DNA of 64,000 nt from Paludibacterium yongneupense DSM 18731 (GTDB lineage: Bacteria > Pseudomonadota > Gammaproteobacteria > Burkholderiales > Chromobacteriaceae): the NCBI RefSeq assembly GCF_000422925.1, contig NZ_AUGZ01000004.1:310001-374000 (forward strand), read 5' to 3'. Under the pieces are notes generated by a model. It saw only the letters and a program-made list of their open reading frames with translations, did no database searches and was not told the origin of the DNA. The position numbers and the translations under genes are program-made. Positions 9,610 through 18,590 of the stretch are shown in pieces (position 1 is the first letter of the stretch; each line of letters starts with the position of its first letter).

Positions 9610-9804
9610 GTCGCTTCGCTCCAGTGGATGTCGGGGCGGGGTGGCCCGAATCTGATGCCTCATCATAGCGGCAAAGCATTGATAGCAAAAAAGAATAAAA
9701 ATTATGCTTTGCATTCTTTGTTGGAATGACATGGCGCCACCATGCCGGCTTGCCACCGGTAGGCACACACGGTTGGCCGGTCCGGTGTCTGCTGCAAGCG
9801 GAAA

Positions 9805-10347
9805 CTATGTTCGATCGTGGCCGCGTGCGCGCGAATTTGCCCGGATGTCGCGGATATCGGACTCTTCTATGCCAAGACTTTCGAGAAAGGCCTGGTGCAG
9901 CGCCGGATTGCTGGCTTCGAGCAGGGCGTGCAACTGCTCCAGCTGCGCATCGTCGAGACCGGCCGCGAGCAAGAGCGCGGTCAGTTCGGTCTTGCCGATT
10001 TTCTGCGGTGTGTCGGGGATGTCATGCGAGAGAAGCAGGCGGGTCACGATCGCCTGCTGCGCGCGCAGCTGGTCAATCCGCTGTCCGAGCTCGTTGAGCT
10101 GTATGGCGAGTATGCCCTTGGCGGTATGCGCTTCGCCGGGCCGAAGCAGGGCGGGGATCTGCTCGAGCCGGATGCCCGCCTGGCGATAGCGGCGTATGGT
10201 TTCCAGCCGGGCGCAGTCCTGCTCCGAGTACAGCCGGTAATCGCTGGCGTTGCGCGCGCTGGGCGGCAGCAAGCCGATCCGGTCGTAGTAGAGCAGGGTG
10301 CTGCGGGCGAGCCCGAAGCGCCGGGCGAGTTGAGTGATGGTGTACAT
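9805..10347 (-). CDS. MerR-family transcriptional regulator
   Basis: A 180-residue regulator with the N-terminal MerR winged helix-turn-helix: YTITQLARRFGLARSTLLYYDRIGLLPPS is the canonical recognition segment, followed by the YRLYSEQDCARL wing and a coiled-coil dimerisation helix (about 75-115). The C-terminal effector region (about 115-180) lacks the metal-binding cysteine pattern of MerR/CueR types, so a drug or organic ligand is more likely. A GGAG lies five bases before the ATG. It follows the MFS exporter on the same strand with a 98-bp gap, which suggests it may control that exporter. Confidence 0.9.
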   Translation of the reverse strand: MYTITQLARRFGLARSTLLYYDRIGLLPPSARNASDYRLYSEQDCARLETIRRYRQAGIRLEQIPALLRPGEAHTAKGILAIQLNELGQRIDQLRAQQAIVTRLLLSHDIPDTPQKIGKTELTALLLAAGLDDAQLEQLHALLEASNPALHQAFLESLGIEESDIRDIRANSRARGHDRT

Positions 10348-10445
10348 AGGGGCTCCATATCTGTCGGCAGCCGGCAGCGAGCGGCACGCCCGGTTCAGCA
10401 GGACGTACTATCCGCGTTTGCCGCCAGCGCTGCCATCTGTCGTGT

Positions 10446-11651
10446 TCAGATCGGGTAGACGCCGCGCCGGCAACGGTCGGCCAGGGCGAGTCCGGTCGCC
10501 GCCAGTCCCAGGCCACTTGCAATCAGCAGTATGGACGGCGCCGCCCATCGCAGCAGCCAGCCGCCTGCGGCCATCGACAGCGGCAGTGCGATATTGCCGG
10601 TCGACGAGAGCACGCTGAACACCCGACCGCGCATGTCGGCCGCAACACAGTTCTGGATGACGGTTTGCCAGAAGATGCCGAGCAGGGCGATGCAGCCGCC
10701 TATCGCTGCGCAAAGAAGCGAGCAGAGGGCCAGACGGCCGGTCTGCGTGTGCAGCAGCAGACCGAACATGAACATGCACAGTGCCATGCCCGCTATCGGT
10801 TGCACGAAGCGCGCGATGTGGACCGGCGCCGGCGAGCGGCGGGCCAGGTGCAGGGATCCGGCCACGATGCCGAGCCCGAGCGCCGACTCCAACATTCCCA
10901 GATTGTCGATCCCGGCGCCCGTCATCTGTCGCGCGATGAAGGGCAGGGCGACGATCAGCCCGCCGAAGCAGACGTGCACCAGGGCGACGAGCGAGACGAC
11001 AGTCGTAACCCGGTTATCCGACGCCATATGGCGCAAGCCCTGCTTCAGGCCGAACCATAGCGGCTCGACCGATGCGGCCGTCGCGGGGCGCAACAGCAGC
11101 AGCCCTACGGCGGCGGCAGAGAACAGGTAGGACGCGGCGTTGAACAGCAGCACCGGCATATAGCCGGCCATGGCCACGCTCGATGCGCCGAGCAGCGGGC
11201 CGAGAATGCGCGTGGCGCCGACCACCAGTTGGCTGCGGGCATTGGCGCCTTGCAACGACGCTTTATCCACCACGGCCGGGATCAGCGCCATGGTGGCCGG
11301 GTTGGCGAAGGCCGAGCACAGCGAGATGGCGAAGGCAGCCAGATAGACATGCCCTGCCTGTAAGGCGTTGCCGCGGTAGAGCAGGGCCAGCGCGAGGACG
11401 ATGGCCGCGCGCAGCAGGTCGGTCGCGATCAGGACGGTTTTCGTGCTCCAGCGGTCGATATAGACGCCGGCCACCGGGCTGAGCAGCATCTCCGGCACCA
11501 TGGCCAGAATCAGAAAGGCGCTGGTGAAAACCGGGGACGCGGTTTTTTCCAGCAGCCACCACAACATGGCGATGCCGTAGATCTTGTCGCCGAGTTGGGA
11601 AACCAGCTGGCCTGTCCATAGTAAAGCGAAATTGCGATTGATCAGGAACAT
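10446..11651 (-). CDS. MFS transporter (EntS/macrolide-efflux-like)
   Basis: An inner-membrane proton-coupled exporter of the major facilitator superfamily. The 401-residue protein begins FLINRNFALLWTGQLVSQLGD, the typical opening of the MFS_3 group (EntS, Mef-type efflux), has about 12 hydrophobic segments, and shows the motif-A-like loop GVYIDRWSTKTVLI after helix 2. The ATG at 11651 was chosen because GGAG lies upstream and the family starts here; the frame is open to 11708. The neighbouring MerR gene downstream suggests ligand-induced drug efflux, but the substrate cannot be told from sequence. Confidence 0.87.
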   Translation of the reverse strand: MFLINRNFALLWTGQLVSQLGDKIYGIAMLWWLLEKTASPVFTSAFLILAMVPEMLLSPVAGVYIDRWSTKTVLIATDLLRAAIVLALALLYRGNALQAGHVYLAAFAISLCSAFANPATMALIPAVVDKASLQGANARSQLVVGATRILGPLLGASSVAMAGYMPVLLFNAASYLFSAAAVGLLLLRPATAASVEPLWFGLKQGLRHMASDNRVTTVVSLVALVHVCFGGLIVALPFIARQMTGAGIDNLGMLESALGLGIVAGSLHLARRSPAPVHIARFVQPIAGMALCMFMFGLLLHTQTGRLALCSLLCAAIGGCIALLGIFWQTVIQNCVAADMRGRVFSVLSSTGNIALPLSMAAGGWLLRWAAPSILLIASGLGLAATGLALADRCRRGVYPI

Positions 11652-11771
11652 GTGATGGGTCTCCGCGCGAAGCCTGGGCCAGGGAACGACGGCGATAGCC
11701 GCCGTCACGATGCAGGCAGTTTCGACTGTGAAGCCATAGGCGGGTCAAGCCGTGTTCCCGGACGGCGCGAT

Positions 11772-12500
11772 CTAGATGACGCCGCGTATCCGCTCATAGC
11801 CGGCGCGGCTGATCGGTATCCGCTTGCCGCCCTGCAGGCAGGCGGCATGGCCGTCGCGGCCGTGTCGCTCGATCGCCTGCAGGCGCGCGAGATTGATCAG
11901 ATAGGAACGGTGCACGCGCACGAATAGCTGCGGGTCGAGCCGTGCCTCGATATCGGCCAGGCTTTGCGTCTTCAGATAGACCTTGCCGCCGGCGCAGATG
12001 GCGATGTAATCGTCCTGGGCTTCGATATAGTCTATGCTTTCGACCGCCAGTATCTGCACCTGGTCGCGGTCGCGAATCAGGACCCGTTTCAAGGGCGGCG
12101 CGCTCTGCAGCAGCGTGTCGAGCGCGGATGCGGCGTGCCCCAGCAAGGAACGGGCCTTGTGCAGCGCCTCGTCGAAGCGGGTTTGCGAGAACGGCTTGAG
12201 CAGATAGTCGACGGCATGCAGATCGAAGGCCTGGAGCGCATGCGCGTCGTAGGCGGTGGTGAATATCACGCCGCTGCGGCGCCCGGTCAGTTCCAGCACT
12301 TCGAGGCCGTCGAGCTTCGGCATCCTGATATCGAGAAATACCAGATCGGGCGTGCGTTCGGCGATCGCCTTGGCCGCTTGCAGGCCGTTGTCGCATTCGG
12401 CCACGAGCTCGATATCGATGTGGCGGCTGAGGTAGTCGCGGATCAGATGACGGGCCAGCGCTTCGTCGTCCGCGATCAGGGCGCTTAAACGGCGGCTCAT
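11772..12500 (-). CDS. LytTR-type response regulator
   Basis: A 242-residue two-component response regulator. The receiver domain (about 5-118) has the acidic pair in ADDEA, the phospho-acceptor Asp in VFLDIRMP, and the conserved Thr and Lys (TTAYD, LLKPFS). The C-terminal LytTR DNA-binding domain (about 140-240) shows YIEAQDDYIAI and RVHRSYLINL, as in AlgR and LytR. Its start ATG overlaps the stop of the upstream kinase gene (ATGA), so the two are translationally coupled. The frame continues upstream over the kinase gene in a wrong register; that extension is not real. Direct targets are unknown; regulation of the operon itself and of envelope genes is plausible. Confidence 0.92.
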   Translation of the reverse strand: MSRRLSALIADDEALARHLIRDYLSRHIDIELVAECDNGLQAAKAIAERTPDLVFLDIRMPKLDGLEVLELTGRRSGVIFTTAYDAHALQAFDLHAVDYLLKPFSQTRFDEALHKARSLLGHAASALDTLLQSAPPLKRVLIRDRDQVQILAVESIDYIEAQDDYIAICAGGKVYLKTQSLADIEARLDPQLFVRVHRSYLINLARLQAIERHGRDGHAACLQGGKRIPISRAGYERIRGVI

Positions 12501-13564
12501 GCTTCGATCTCCTTCGGTTGCGGGATGGCGAGTTCGATCTTGAATTGCCCGTCCTTGCGCTGCCAGACGATGCGTGCGCGCTCGCCGTACAGCGTCGTCA
12601 GCCGTGCGCGGCAGGTTTTCAGTCCCAGCCCGCTGTCGCTGGCCGTCGCCGGATGCGAGGCGAGCGGGTTGCTTACCGCGAGATGCAGCCATTCGTCGCG
12701 GGCCAGCGCCACGACCGTCACCGTGCCGCCTTCGTCGAGCTCGCGAATGCCATGCTTGAGGGCATTCTCGAGCAAGGGCTGCAAGGTAAGCGGCGGCAGC
12801 AAGCAGTGCAGAGCCCCCGGCGCTATCGTCAACTCGACATTCAACCGGGAGCCGAAGCGCCGTTTCTCTATCGCCAGGTAGTGTTCGCACAAGGCCATCT
12901 CCTCGGACAGCGGTATCGTTTCGCGGGTCGACAGCGCCAGGGTGCGTCGGAAAAATTGCGCGAGGTCTATCGTCATGTCGCGTGCGGCGGCCGGATCGAG
13001 GCTGGTGAGCGCGCTGATCGAATTCAGGCAGTTGAACAGAAAGTGCGGATCGATCTGGCTGCGCAGCATGCGCAACTCGGCATCGCGCGCCATCAGCCGC
13101 GACTCGGCCTCGCCGGCCACGGCGGCACGCACGTTCTCGAAGGCGATCAGCACATCGTGCGCGAGGAGAGATAATACATATGCGCCGGCACCGGCCAGGA
13201 ACAGGATCAGCCGCAGATTGGCATTCATGGCGATAAACCCCGCATCCAGCCCGAAGGCCTGGCCGGCAACGTTCCAGGCGGTGGCCAGCGCGAGCCAGGC
13301 GCTGGCCGATACCAGTGTCGTGCCTCCGAACAGGGCGAGCGCGGCGACGGGGCGGCGACGCACATAGGGCAGGGCGCGGCAGACGGGGTAGGCGGACAGG
13401 ACGATAAAGCCATAGACCAGGCATAAAGGCAGGGCGAACGCGAGCGCCGGCGACCCATCGGCAGTCCCGCCGAACCACAGCAGGCCGGCGGCGACCGAGC
13501 CGGCCAGCAGGCAGGCCAGGACATAGACGAGGAGCTTGCGCAGATCCGCCAGAATCGGATGCAT
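12497..13564 (-). CDS. LytS/AlgZ-type sensor histidine kinase
   Basis: A 355-residue membrane sensor kinase. The N-terminal half has about four hydrophobic segments (roughly 10-30, 40-58, 75-100, 115-140) and no recognised extracellular sensor domain. The kinase part is of the His_kinase (PF06580) type: the phospho-acceptor His lies in SQIDPHFLFNCLNSI, with the N-box PLLENALKHGI and a glycine-rich GLGLKTCRARL ATP lid. Such kinases pair with LytTR regulators, and the paired regulator gene overlaps the stop codon. The LiaF-like gene ends 11 bp before its start, which places all four genes in one transcript. Confidence 0.91.
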   Translation of the reverse strand: MHPILADLRKLLVYVLACLLAGSVAAGLLWFGGTADGSPALAFALPLCLVYGFIVLSAYPVCRALPYVRRRPVAALALFGGTTLVSASAWLALATAWNVAGQAFGLDAGFIAMNANLRLILFLAGAGAYVLSLLAHDVLIAFENVRAAVAGEAESRLMARDAELRMLRSQIDPHFLFNCLNSISALTSLDPAAARDMTIDLAQFFRRTLALSTRETIPLSEEMALCEHYLAIEKRRFGSRLNVELTIAPGALHCLLPPLTLQPLLENALKHGIRELDEGGTVTVVALARDEWLHLAVSNPLASHPATASDSGLGLKTCRARLTTLYGERARIVWQRKDGQFKIELAIPQPKEIEA

Positions 13565-13575
13565 GGATGTCGGAC

Positions 13576-14298
13576 TCAGTTCTTGATTTCGATGCCGCCG
13601 ATGATGACCTCGCCTTGCAGCAGCAGGGTTTTATCCGCCTGCATCGGCGGGATAGTCTTGTCGTCGACGCCGCCGAGCACGGATGAAACGCGCCGTACGA
13701 CCTGCCAGTCCGTCGGGATTCGGATCGCGATGCCGCCGGCTACACAATAGACGCGCAGCACGGCCTGCGACTGGATGGACGCCTGGCGCAGATCGAGTTC
13801 TATCCCCCCCATGATGGCGTTCAGCTCTCCGCCCTTGAAATCCGGCGAGTCGCAGCGCACATTGGCGCCGCCCATGATAGCCGAGCTGTTGATGCTGTCC
13901 TTGTGTTCCATGCTCGGCGGCGGCAAAGGATTGCAGCGCTTGTCGCTGCGCCGTGGCATGAAGCCGCGCACGATGACGCCGATGCCGCCGAGGATGAGGA
14001 ATATCGGAATCAGGATCGCCATGACATGATGCACGAGCCCCAGCTTCTGCAGGGTCAAGCCCACGCCCAGCGCGATGAGGCCGAGCCCGAACATGACGCC
14101 CGACACGCGGCGTGGATGAGTCAGACGCACGAGGCCGATGACACAGAACAGCAATGGCCAGTAGTTGCTGACATTGCCGATATCGATCAGCCGCAGATTG
14201 CCCAGCAGCGCGAGTATCCCGCCGAGGACGAAGCACAGGCCGAGGACGATGCGCCGTCGCTGGTGGCTCTGCCAGTCGTGGCTGTGATGATTGCGCAT
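13576..14298 (-). CDS. LiaF-like membrane protein
   Basis: A 240-residue protein with an N-terminal LiaF/DUF5668-like membrane region of about four short helices (LVLGLCFVLGGILALLGN, YWPLLFCVIGLV, VMFGLGLIALGVGLTL, ILIPIFLILGGIGVIV). A soluble C-terminal domain (about 140-240) is full of repeated xIMGG/xVLGG/xIIGG strand motifs, the hallmark of the LiaF C-terminal beta-solenoid. In Firmicutes LiaF inhibits the LiaRS envelope-stress two-component system. Here it sits directly upstream of a kinase and regulator, so an accessory sensing role is inferred. Its ATG overlaps the preceding stop (TAATG). Confidence 0.82.
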   Translation of the reverse strand: MRNHHSHDWQSHQRRRIVLGLCFVLGGILALLGNLRLIDIGNVSNYWPLLFCVIGLVRLTHPRRVSGVMFGLGLIALGVGLTLQKLGLVHHVMAILIPIFLILGGIGVIVRGFMPRRSDKRCNPLPPPSMEHKDSINSSAIMGGANVRCDSPDFKGGELNAIMGGIELDLRQASIQSQAVLRVYCVAGGIAIRIPTDWQVVRRVSSVLGGVDDKTIPPMQADKTLLLQGEVIIGGIEIKN

Positions 14299-14687
14299 TA
14301 GTCTGTTCCTTCTTGTCGAATCGTTTTGTTGCGTTTGCCCAAGCCTTTGAGCAAGGCGCTGGCGCCGAGCAGAATCAGGACGGTCGGCCAGCTGTCATGG
14401 AAGTTCCAGCCCCAGCGCTGTCCGAGGCAGAGGTATAGCCAGGCGGCAAAGGCCAGGTGCAGAACACCCTTGGCGGCGGGGTAGTAATGCCGCGCGGTCA
14501 CGATACGCAGGATACCCGAAAGGGCAATCAGTGCGGGAATGAGATCCCAGGCGGTGGCGAACGGGATCAGCCCCTGGCCGGCCAGGGCCAGGGCGGTTCC
14601 GATCACGATCAACGCGCTTCCGGCTAGCAGATGTTTGCGCTGGTGCAGGCGCCGCCGGTCGGCGGATGCGATGGCAAGGTTGTGCAT
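14298..14687 (-). CDS. Four-helix membrane protein (LiaI/DUF5668-like)
   Basis: A 129-residue small membrane protein with hydrophobic segments near residues 20-40, 45-60, 72-88 and 98-110. It resembles the membrane half of the LiaF-like gene that follows it. The ATG at 14687 has AAAGGAAC upstream; the open frame extends to 14972 but that part is out of family. It is the first gene of the four-gene operon and overlaps the next gene in a TAATG. A likely role is to form a membrane complex with the LiaF-like protein, but this is inferred from position and topology only. Confidence 0.72.
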   Translation of the reverse strand: MHNLAIASADRRRLHQRKHLLAGSALIVIGTALALAGQGLIPFATAWDLIPALIALSGILRIVTARHYYPAAKGVLHLAFAAWLYLCLGQRWGWNFHDSWPTVLILLGASALLKGLGKRNKTIRQEGTD

Positions 14688-14946
14688 GGTCGTTCCTTTC
14701 AGGCGTGTCGCGGGATAGCGTGTCGCCATTCTGGCGAAACACCGGCCTTGTGACGCCCTGAATTCGGCCAATGCACGGTGAGAGTCGGTGACTGACGGTG
14801 GGCGGGCGGCGCAATCGGATGCGCAGGCGACGGCCTTCGATCGGAGCAGCCGCGCGCGACCGCGTTCAAGGCCTGCAGCCACGGGTCGCAGCGGCGTCGA
14901 TGCGACCCGCGCGTCGTTGTGCCTCGGGCTCGGTCGCGTCGGCCTG

Positions 14947-15465
14947 TCAGTCCTTGCGATTCTCGCCTTCAAGACTGGCCAGCAGCTCGGCCAGGCGCTG
15001 ATTCAGCCCCTGCTGTTTGTACGCGCTCAGCCCCTGCAACAGCGACTGTTCGTTGGCGACGTGCGCGGTCACCGCCGCATCGATCCGCCGAAAGCCGTCA
15101 TCCGAGAGCCTGACCAGCGTGCTGCGCGCATCCTGCGGACTGTCGACCCTGACGATCCAGCCCTTTTCTTCAAGCACCCGCAGGCGGTGGGTCAGGGTGC
15201 CCGACGTGATCATCAGCGACGAGAACAGCGCCGTCGGCGACAGGCAGTAGGGTGCGCCGCAGCGGCGCAAGGTCGCCATGACGTCGAATTCCCAGGCGTT
15301 CATCCCGAAATCGGCGAACACCGCATCCAGCCGTTTCTCCAGCAGCAGGGTGCAGCGCTTCATGCGGCCCAGCACACCCATGGCAAATACATCCAGATCG
15401 GGCCGCTCCTTGTGCCACTGCTCCAGAATGTGCTCTACCGCGTCTTCATTGTTGGCTTGGGTCAT
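14947..15465 (-). CDS. MarR-family transcriptional regulator
   Basis: A 172-residue MarR repressor. The winged helix core is clear: LSPTALFSSLMITSGTLTHRLRVLEEKGWI is the helix-turn-helix, followed by the wing with the conserved basic-acidic turn SPQDARSTLVRLSDDG. Long N- and C-terminal helices serve dimerisation. The ATG at 15465 lies directly beside an array of three identical palindromes at 15472-15528 that also covers the region before the divergent EamA exporter gene. This strongly suggests it represses both itself and the exporter until a small ligand binds. The frame opens further upstream (15645) across the divergent gene, which is not plausible. Confidence 0.93.
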   Translation of the reverse strand: MTQANNEDAVEHILEQWHKERPDLDVFAMGVLGRMKRCTLLLEKRLDAVFADFGMNAWEFDVMATLRRCGAPYCLSPTALFSSLMITSGTLTHRLRVLEEKGWIVRVDSPQDARSTLVRLSDDGFRRIDAAVTAHVANEQSLLQGLSAYKQQGLNQRLAELLASLEGENRKD

Positions 15466-15471
15466 ATTTGT

Positions 15472-15528
15472 CTTGAATTCAAGGTTTATTTGTCTTGAAT
15501 TCAACATATATGTTATCTTGAATTCAAG
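15472..15528. promoter_or_regulatory. Triple palindromic operator between marR and eamA
   Basis: CTTGAATTCAAG occurs at 15472-15483 and 15517-15528, and with one mismatch at the last base at 15494-15505. Spacing is 22 and 23 bp, close to two helical turns, so dimers would sit on one face. AACATATATGTT, itself a perfect 12-bp palindrome, lies at 15503-15514. The array fills the space between the divergent starts and is the expected site of the MarR protein. Confidence 0.8.
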
Positions 15529-15568
15529 TAAATTCCGTGCCCGGATTATACCGCAACAAGGAGAAGTC

Positions 15569-16492
15569 ATGGCGTCGACCTCGACAGCGCACCGCTGGCG
15601 CGATGTACTGCTGACCGGCATTGCCCCCGCCATCTGGGGCAGCACCTATATCGTCACGACCCAGCTATTGCCCCCTGACCGTCCGTTTACCGCCGCCTTG
15701 CTGCGCGTACTCCCGGCCGGCCTGTTGCTGGTGCTCGCCAGCCGTCATCGGTTGCCGCGCGCGCTATGGGGGAGAATCCTGGCCCTCTCGGCACTCAATA
15801 TCGGCGCATTTCAGGCACTGCTGTTCGTGGCCGCCTACCGCCTGCCTGGCGGGCTGGCCTCCGTCGTCGGTGCGACACAACCGCTGCTGGTGATGCTTTT
15901 CGCCTGGGGGCTGGATGGCAGACGGCCCTCGCGTCGGCTGGTGCTGGGCGGCCTGGCCGGCGTGGCCGGCATGGCGACGCTGCTCGTGTCGCCGGGCAGC
16001 CATTGGGACGGACTCGGCATCGTGGCGGCCATCGCCGGCGCCGTCAGCATGGCCGGGGGGACGTTTCTGGGGCGGCGCTGGCAGTCAGGCATGCCCGTAC
16101 TCGCCATGACCGGCTGGCAATTGCTGCTGGGAGGACTGATGTTGCTGCCCCTGGCCCTGGCTTGCGATCCGCCTTTGCCCGCTCTCGCCCTGCGCGAGTG
16201 GCTGGGCTATGGGTATCTGAGTCTGTTCGGCGCGCTGTTTGCGTATCTGCTGTGGTTTCGCGGCATCGCCCGCCTGTCGCCGGTGGCCGTGTCCTCGCTT
16301 GGGCTGCTCAGCCCGCTGACGGCGGTGCTGCTGGGGTGGGGGCTGCTCGGTCAGGCCTTGTCGCCGCTTTCCCTGCTGGGCTTGTTCGTGGTGCTCGCCA
16401 GTGTGCTGTGCGTGCAGCTGGGCATGGCCGCAGCCGGCACGGGCGCGAGCCCGGCTTCGCCGCGGGCGGCTGGCCAGAATGGGCGCGCATGA
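15569..16492 (+). CDS. EamA-family (DMT) transporter
   Basis: A 307-residue inner-membrane protein with about ten hydrophobic helices in two EamA repeats (about 10-140 and 150-290), the pattern of drug/metabolite transporters such as YedA/RhaT-type permeases. The first repeat has the typical PAIWGSTYIVTTQLL opening and the second ends in LSPLTAVLLGWGLLGQAL. The ATG at 15569 is preceded by AAGGAGAAG; the longer frame from 15278 covers the marR gene and is not real. Divergence from marR with shared operators suggests ligand-inducible export of a small metabolite or toxic compound. Substrate unknown. Confidence 0.9.
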   Translation: MASTSTAHRWRDVLLTGIAPAIWGSTYIVTTQLLPPDRPFTAALLRVLPAGLLLVLASRHRLPRALWGRILALSALNIGAFQALLFVAAYRLPGGLASVVGATQPLLVMLFAWGLDGRRPSRRLVLGGLAGVAGMATLLVSPGSHWDGLGIVAAIAGAVSMAGGTFLGRRWQSGMPVLAMTGWQLLLGGLMLLPLALACDPPLPALALREWLGYGYLSLFGALFAYLLWFRGIARLSPVAVSSLGLLSPLTAVLLGWGLLGQALSPLSLLGLFVVLASVLCVQLGMAAAGTGASPASPRAAGQNGRA

Positions 16493-16782
16493 AGTCCGCG
16501 CCGGCCGGACTGTGCTATCGGGATGAGGCCGTCGGGCGGCTGAAGTGCAAGTTGGCTGAGATGCGGGAAGGCGCCAGCCAAGGCGGGTCCGGGATGGGAC
16601 GGGCATCGGTAGCGGGAAGAAGGGTGTTCCGGTAGAGCGCGGGCGGCTCGCAGGACGGACCGCATCGGCCCTGTCCTCAGCTTCTGGCACGATACGGGCT
16701 CGAATGGAGCACTCCCGGCGCGTCGTTACGTTACGGTTCCGCCCCGAAACGGAACCGGTATCGCCGCCCCGCCATGGCAGTG

Positions 16783-17340
16783 CTAAGGCGCGTAGCTGCC
16801 CTCGATGCGGGCCCCGCGATAGATCTCGAACGGCACGGCCGCCAGGCGAATGCCGCCACGGCGGCATTCGATGATGTGATTGAGTTCACCGTGGCTCGGA
16901 GCCAGTTTTGCTATTTGCTGCCGCGCCCTGAAGATATGGATATTAGCATGCTGGACATCTATCCCCAGCATGGTCGCCAGTTCCGGGCGTTCCAGCCAGC
17001 CTTGCGCAGTCGAGTCGATGCCGGCAGAAAAATCCGCCAGCCGTTTCCGTGCGAGTGTCGCTAGCAGGTAGTGATGTTCCCGCTCTCCCAGATCGATGGC
17101 CTCATCGACCAGACGAATACGAATCTTGGTATGTTCCTCATTAGTGCTCATGAAAAAAGAGATCAGAAGTATTCGGGGAGGTGAACAAGCCTGGATTGCA
17201 TTCGCCTGCCCAGCCAGCTTGTTGACATGCAAACTATAGCGGTTTTTCCCGGGTTTGGCGATGATGTCATTTTCAAGAAACAGTGCACTTTCAATCGAAG
17301 CAATATCGTCAAAATTAAATGGATGTCCGGCTTGTTTCAT
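16783..17340 (-). CDS. Probable winged-helix DNA-binding protein, unrecognised
   Basis: A 185-residue protein whose start at 17340 has AGGAG nine bases upstream. The N-terminal 60 residues resemble a small beta domain (LENDIIAKPGKNRYSLHV). The C-terminal part (about 75-180) looks like an OmpR/PhoB-style winged helix: a leading LVDEAIDLGEREHHYLLATLARKRL helix, a turn with WLERPELATMLGIDVQHANIHIFRARQQI as a recognition-helix candidate, and a final hairpin IECRRGGIRLAA. This is pattern reading, not a firm family match. It lies downstream of two orphan genes on the same strand, separated by 480 AT-rich bases, and may regulate them. Confidence 0.55.
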   Translation of the reverse strand: MKQAGHPFNFDDIASIESALFLENDIIAKPGKNRYSLHVNKLAGQANAIQACSPPRILLISFFMSTNEEHTKIRIRLVDEAIDLGEREHHYLLATLARKRLADFSAGIDSTAQGWLERPELATMLGIDVQHANIHIFRARQQIAKLAPSHGELNHIIECRRGGIRLAAVPFEIYRGARIEGSYAP

Positions 17341-17819
17341 GGTCAGTGCTCCTGGGTTTTATCTAGTTTTAAATAATTGTCTCGGACTGAAAATGGGAGC
17401 TTTCTTGATTTTCCCAGAGACGACTCGTATTTAAAATTAACAGGCGGCTAGTCTGTTCCGGTGCACTTGAACGTTTCGGGAAACGGTTGGCGCAGCAGAA
17501 CCATGACCCTGGATTGTTTTTGTTTGATGTAACATGCTTGTATCTGAATTTTGTATAATATCAAATGTTGATTTTGCTATGGTTCTTGTTCCCATGGTGT
17601 GGATGGAAATGCTGGATGGTATTTGTGAGCGAATGAATATTTTCGCTGTCTAAATACATTGCCTGTGTCTGATGTACAAGAATTAAAATCGGCGCTGCGT
17701 TAAATAAAAATGGTGCTATGGTTTTTTTAATAACATATGCTTTTTTTACTTTGATCGCATGTGGAAGATGAAAATAAGTTTCAGCCGACGAGAGTGTTGA
17801 TCTGCCTTCAAGGCGAAAG
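17341..17819. other. AT-rich gene-free stretch
   Basis: No convincing gene is seen. The 479 bases are much more AT-rich than the surrounding core genome and contain several TATAAT-like hexamers and T-runs. They probably hold the promoter of the winged-helix gene and the 3' end of the upstream orphan gene. Confidence 0.4.
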
Positions 17820-18479
17820 TTACAGCTTGCTCAAAGTCCCGACGCCTTGTGAGTTGAAGTCCAGCAAATAATGGCAGGCCATGGATATGTCCCAGCTATC
17901 TGACGGTGACGGGGTCACTATGTTGCCGATTTCTTCAGATCCATCCAGGCGGAAAATAATATAAGGACCAGCATTGATTTTGATGTTTTTGTTCGGACTG
18001 CAGAGGATGGTATAGCCCCAGCATACGAGGCTGCTTCCCATGCCATATCCAATATATATTTCATACTTGGTCGAATCGTATATTGGAATTTTCCACCCTG
18101 TATCGCTATGCTCTAACGCGATCGATGAATTGAATTTCATGTCGAATTCATCGCTGTCTCCTGTGTAAGGCTGTATCATCTGATTTGGGCTTATTTCTCC
18201 TTTTCTGAGGACAGAAGCCATCCAGTACAATGGAAGTTGCTGGTTGAAATCTATGACGACAAATGTATCTACAGTCTGAATGCCGGCCAGTCTCATTGTG
18301 CCCTGTATTGTGCCTGTTGCGGCAAAAGCCACACCTAGGCCGATTTCTTGATCATTTGTGCAACTTATTTTAACGCTGGTATCTGGCAACTCTGCCATTG
18401 TCAGACGTGTTTGCGGTAGAAGGGGTGGGAAACGCTGATTGGCGTAGGCTAGCTGAGTGACGGTCGGTTTGAACGGCAT
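17820..18479 (-). CDS. Unrecognised protein, 219 aa, beta-rich
   Basis: I do not recognise this family. The 219-residue product has no signal peptide or membrane helix and is rich in Ser, Thr, Ile, Tyr and alternating hydrophobic residues, which suggests a beta-sandwich. Recurrent features are GYGMGSSLVCWGYTILCSP in the second half, and cysteines at about 40, 153, 160 and 201. Its base composition is clearly more AT-rich than the core genes. No strong ribosome site precedes the ATG at 18479; ATG at 18398 is an alternative. It follows another orphan gene on the same strand after 175 bp that include a terminator-like hairpin. Confidence 0.6.
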   Translation of the reverse strand: MPFKPTVTQLAYANQRFPPLLPQTRLTMAELPDTSVKISCTNDQEIGLGVAFAATGTIQGTMRLAGIQTVDTFVVIDFNQQLPLYWMASVLRKGEISPNQMIQPYTGDSDEFDMKFNSSIALEHSDTGWKIPIYDSTKYEIYIGYGMGSSLVCWGYTILCSPNKNIKINAGPYIIFRLDGSEEIGNIVTPSPSDSWDISMACHYLLDFNSQGVGTLSKL

Positions 18480-18590
18480 GGCGATATGGTATCCACAAAG
18501 GCAGGTCGGATAGCTGGGCTATGGTTTGAACGATGATATGTTCAGTTCCGTGCGCAGCCAGTGCATGGACCTTTCCAGCTCTTTCGGGAA

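Noticed and set aside
12501..13478. Long N-terminal extension of the LytTR regulator
   Set aside because: It reads the kinase gene out of frame; the regulator starts at 12500 with a receiver domain.
16733..16758. Hairpin CGGTTCCG/CGGAACCG in the gap after eamA
   Set aside because: It has an 8-bp stem but no T-run on either strand, so no function can be assigned.
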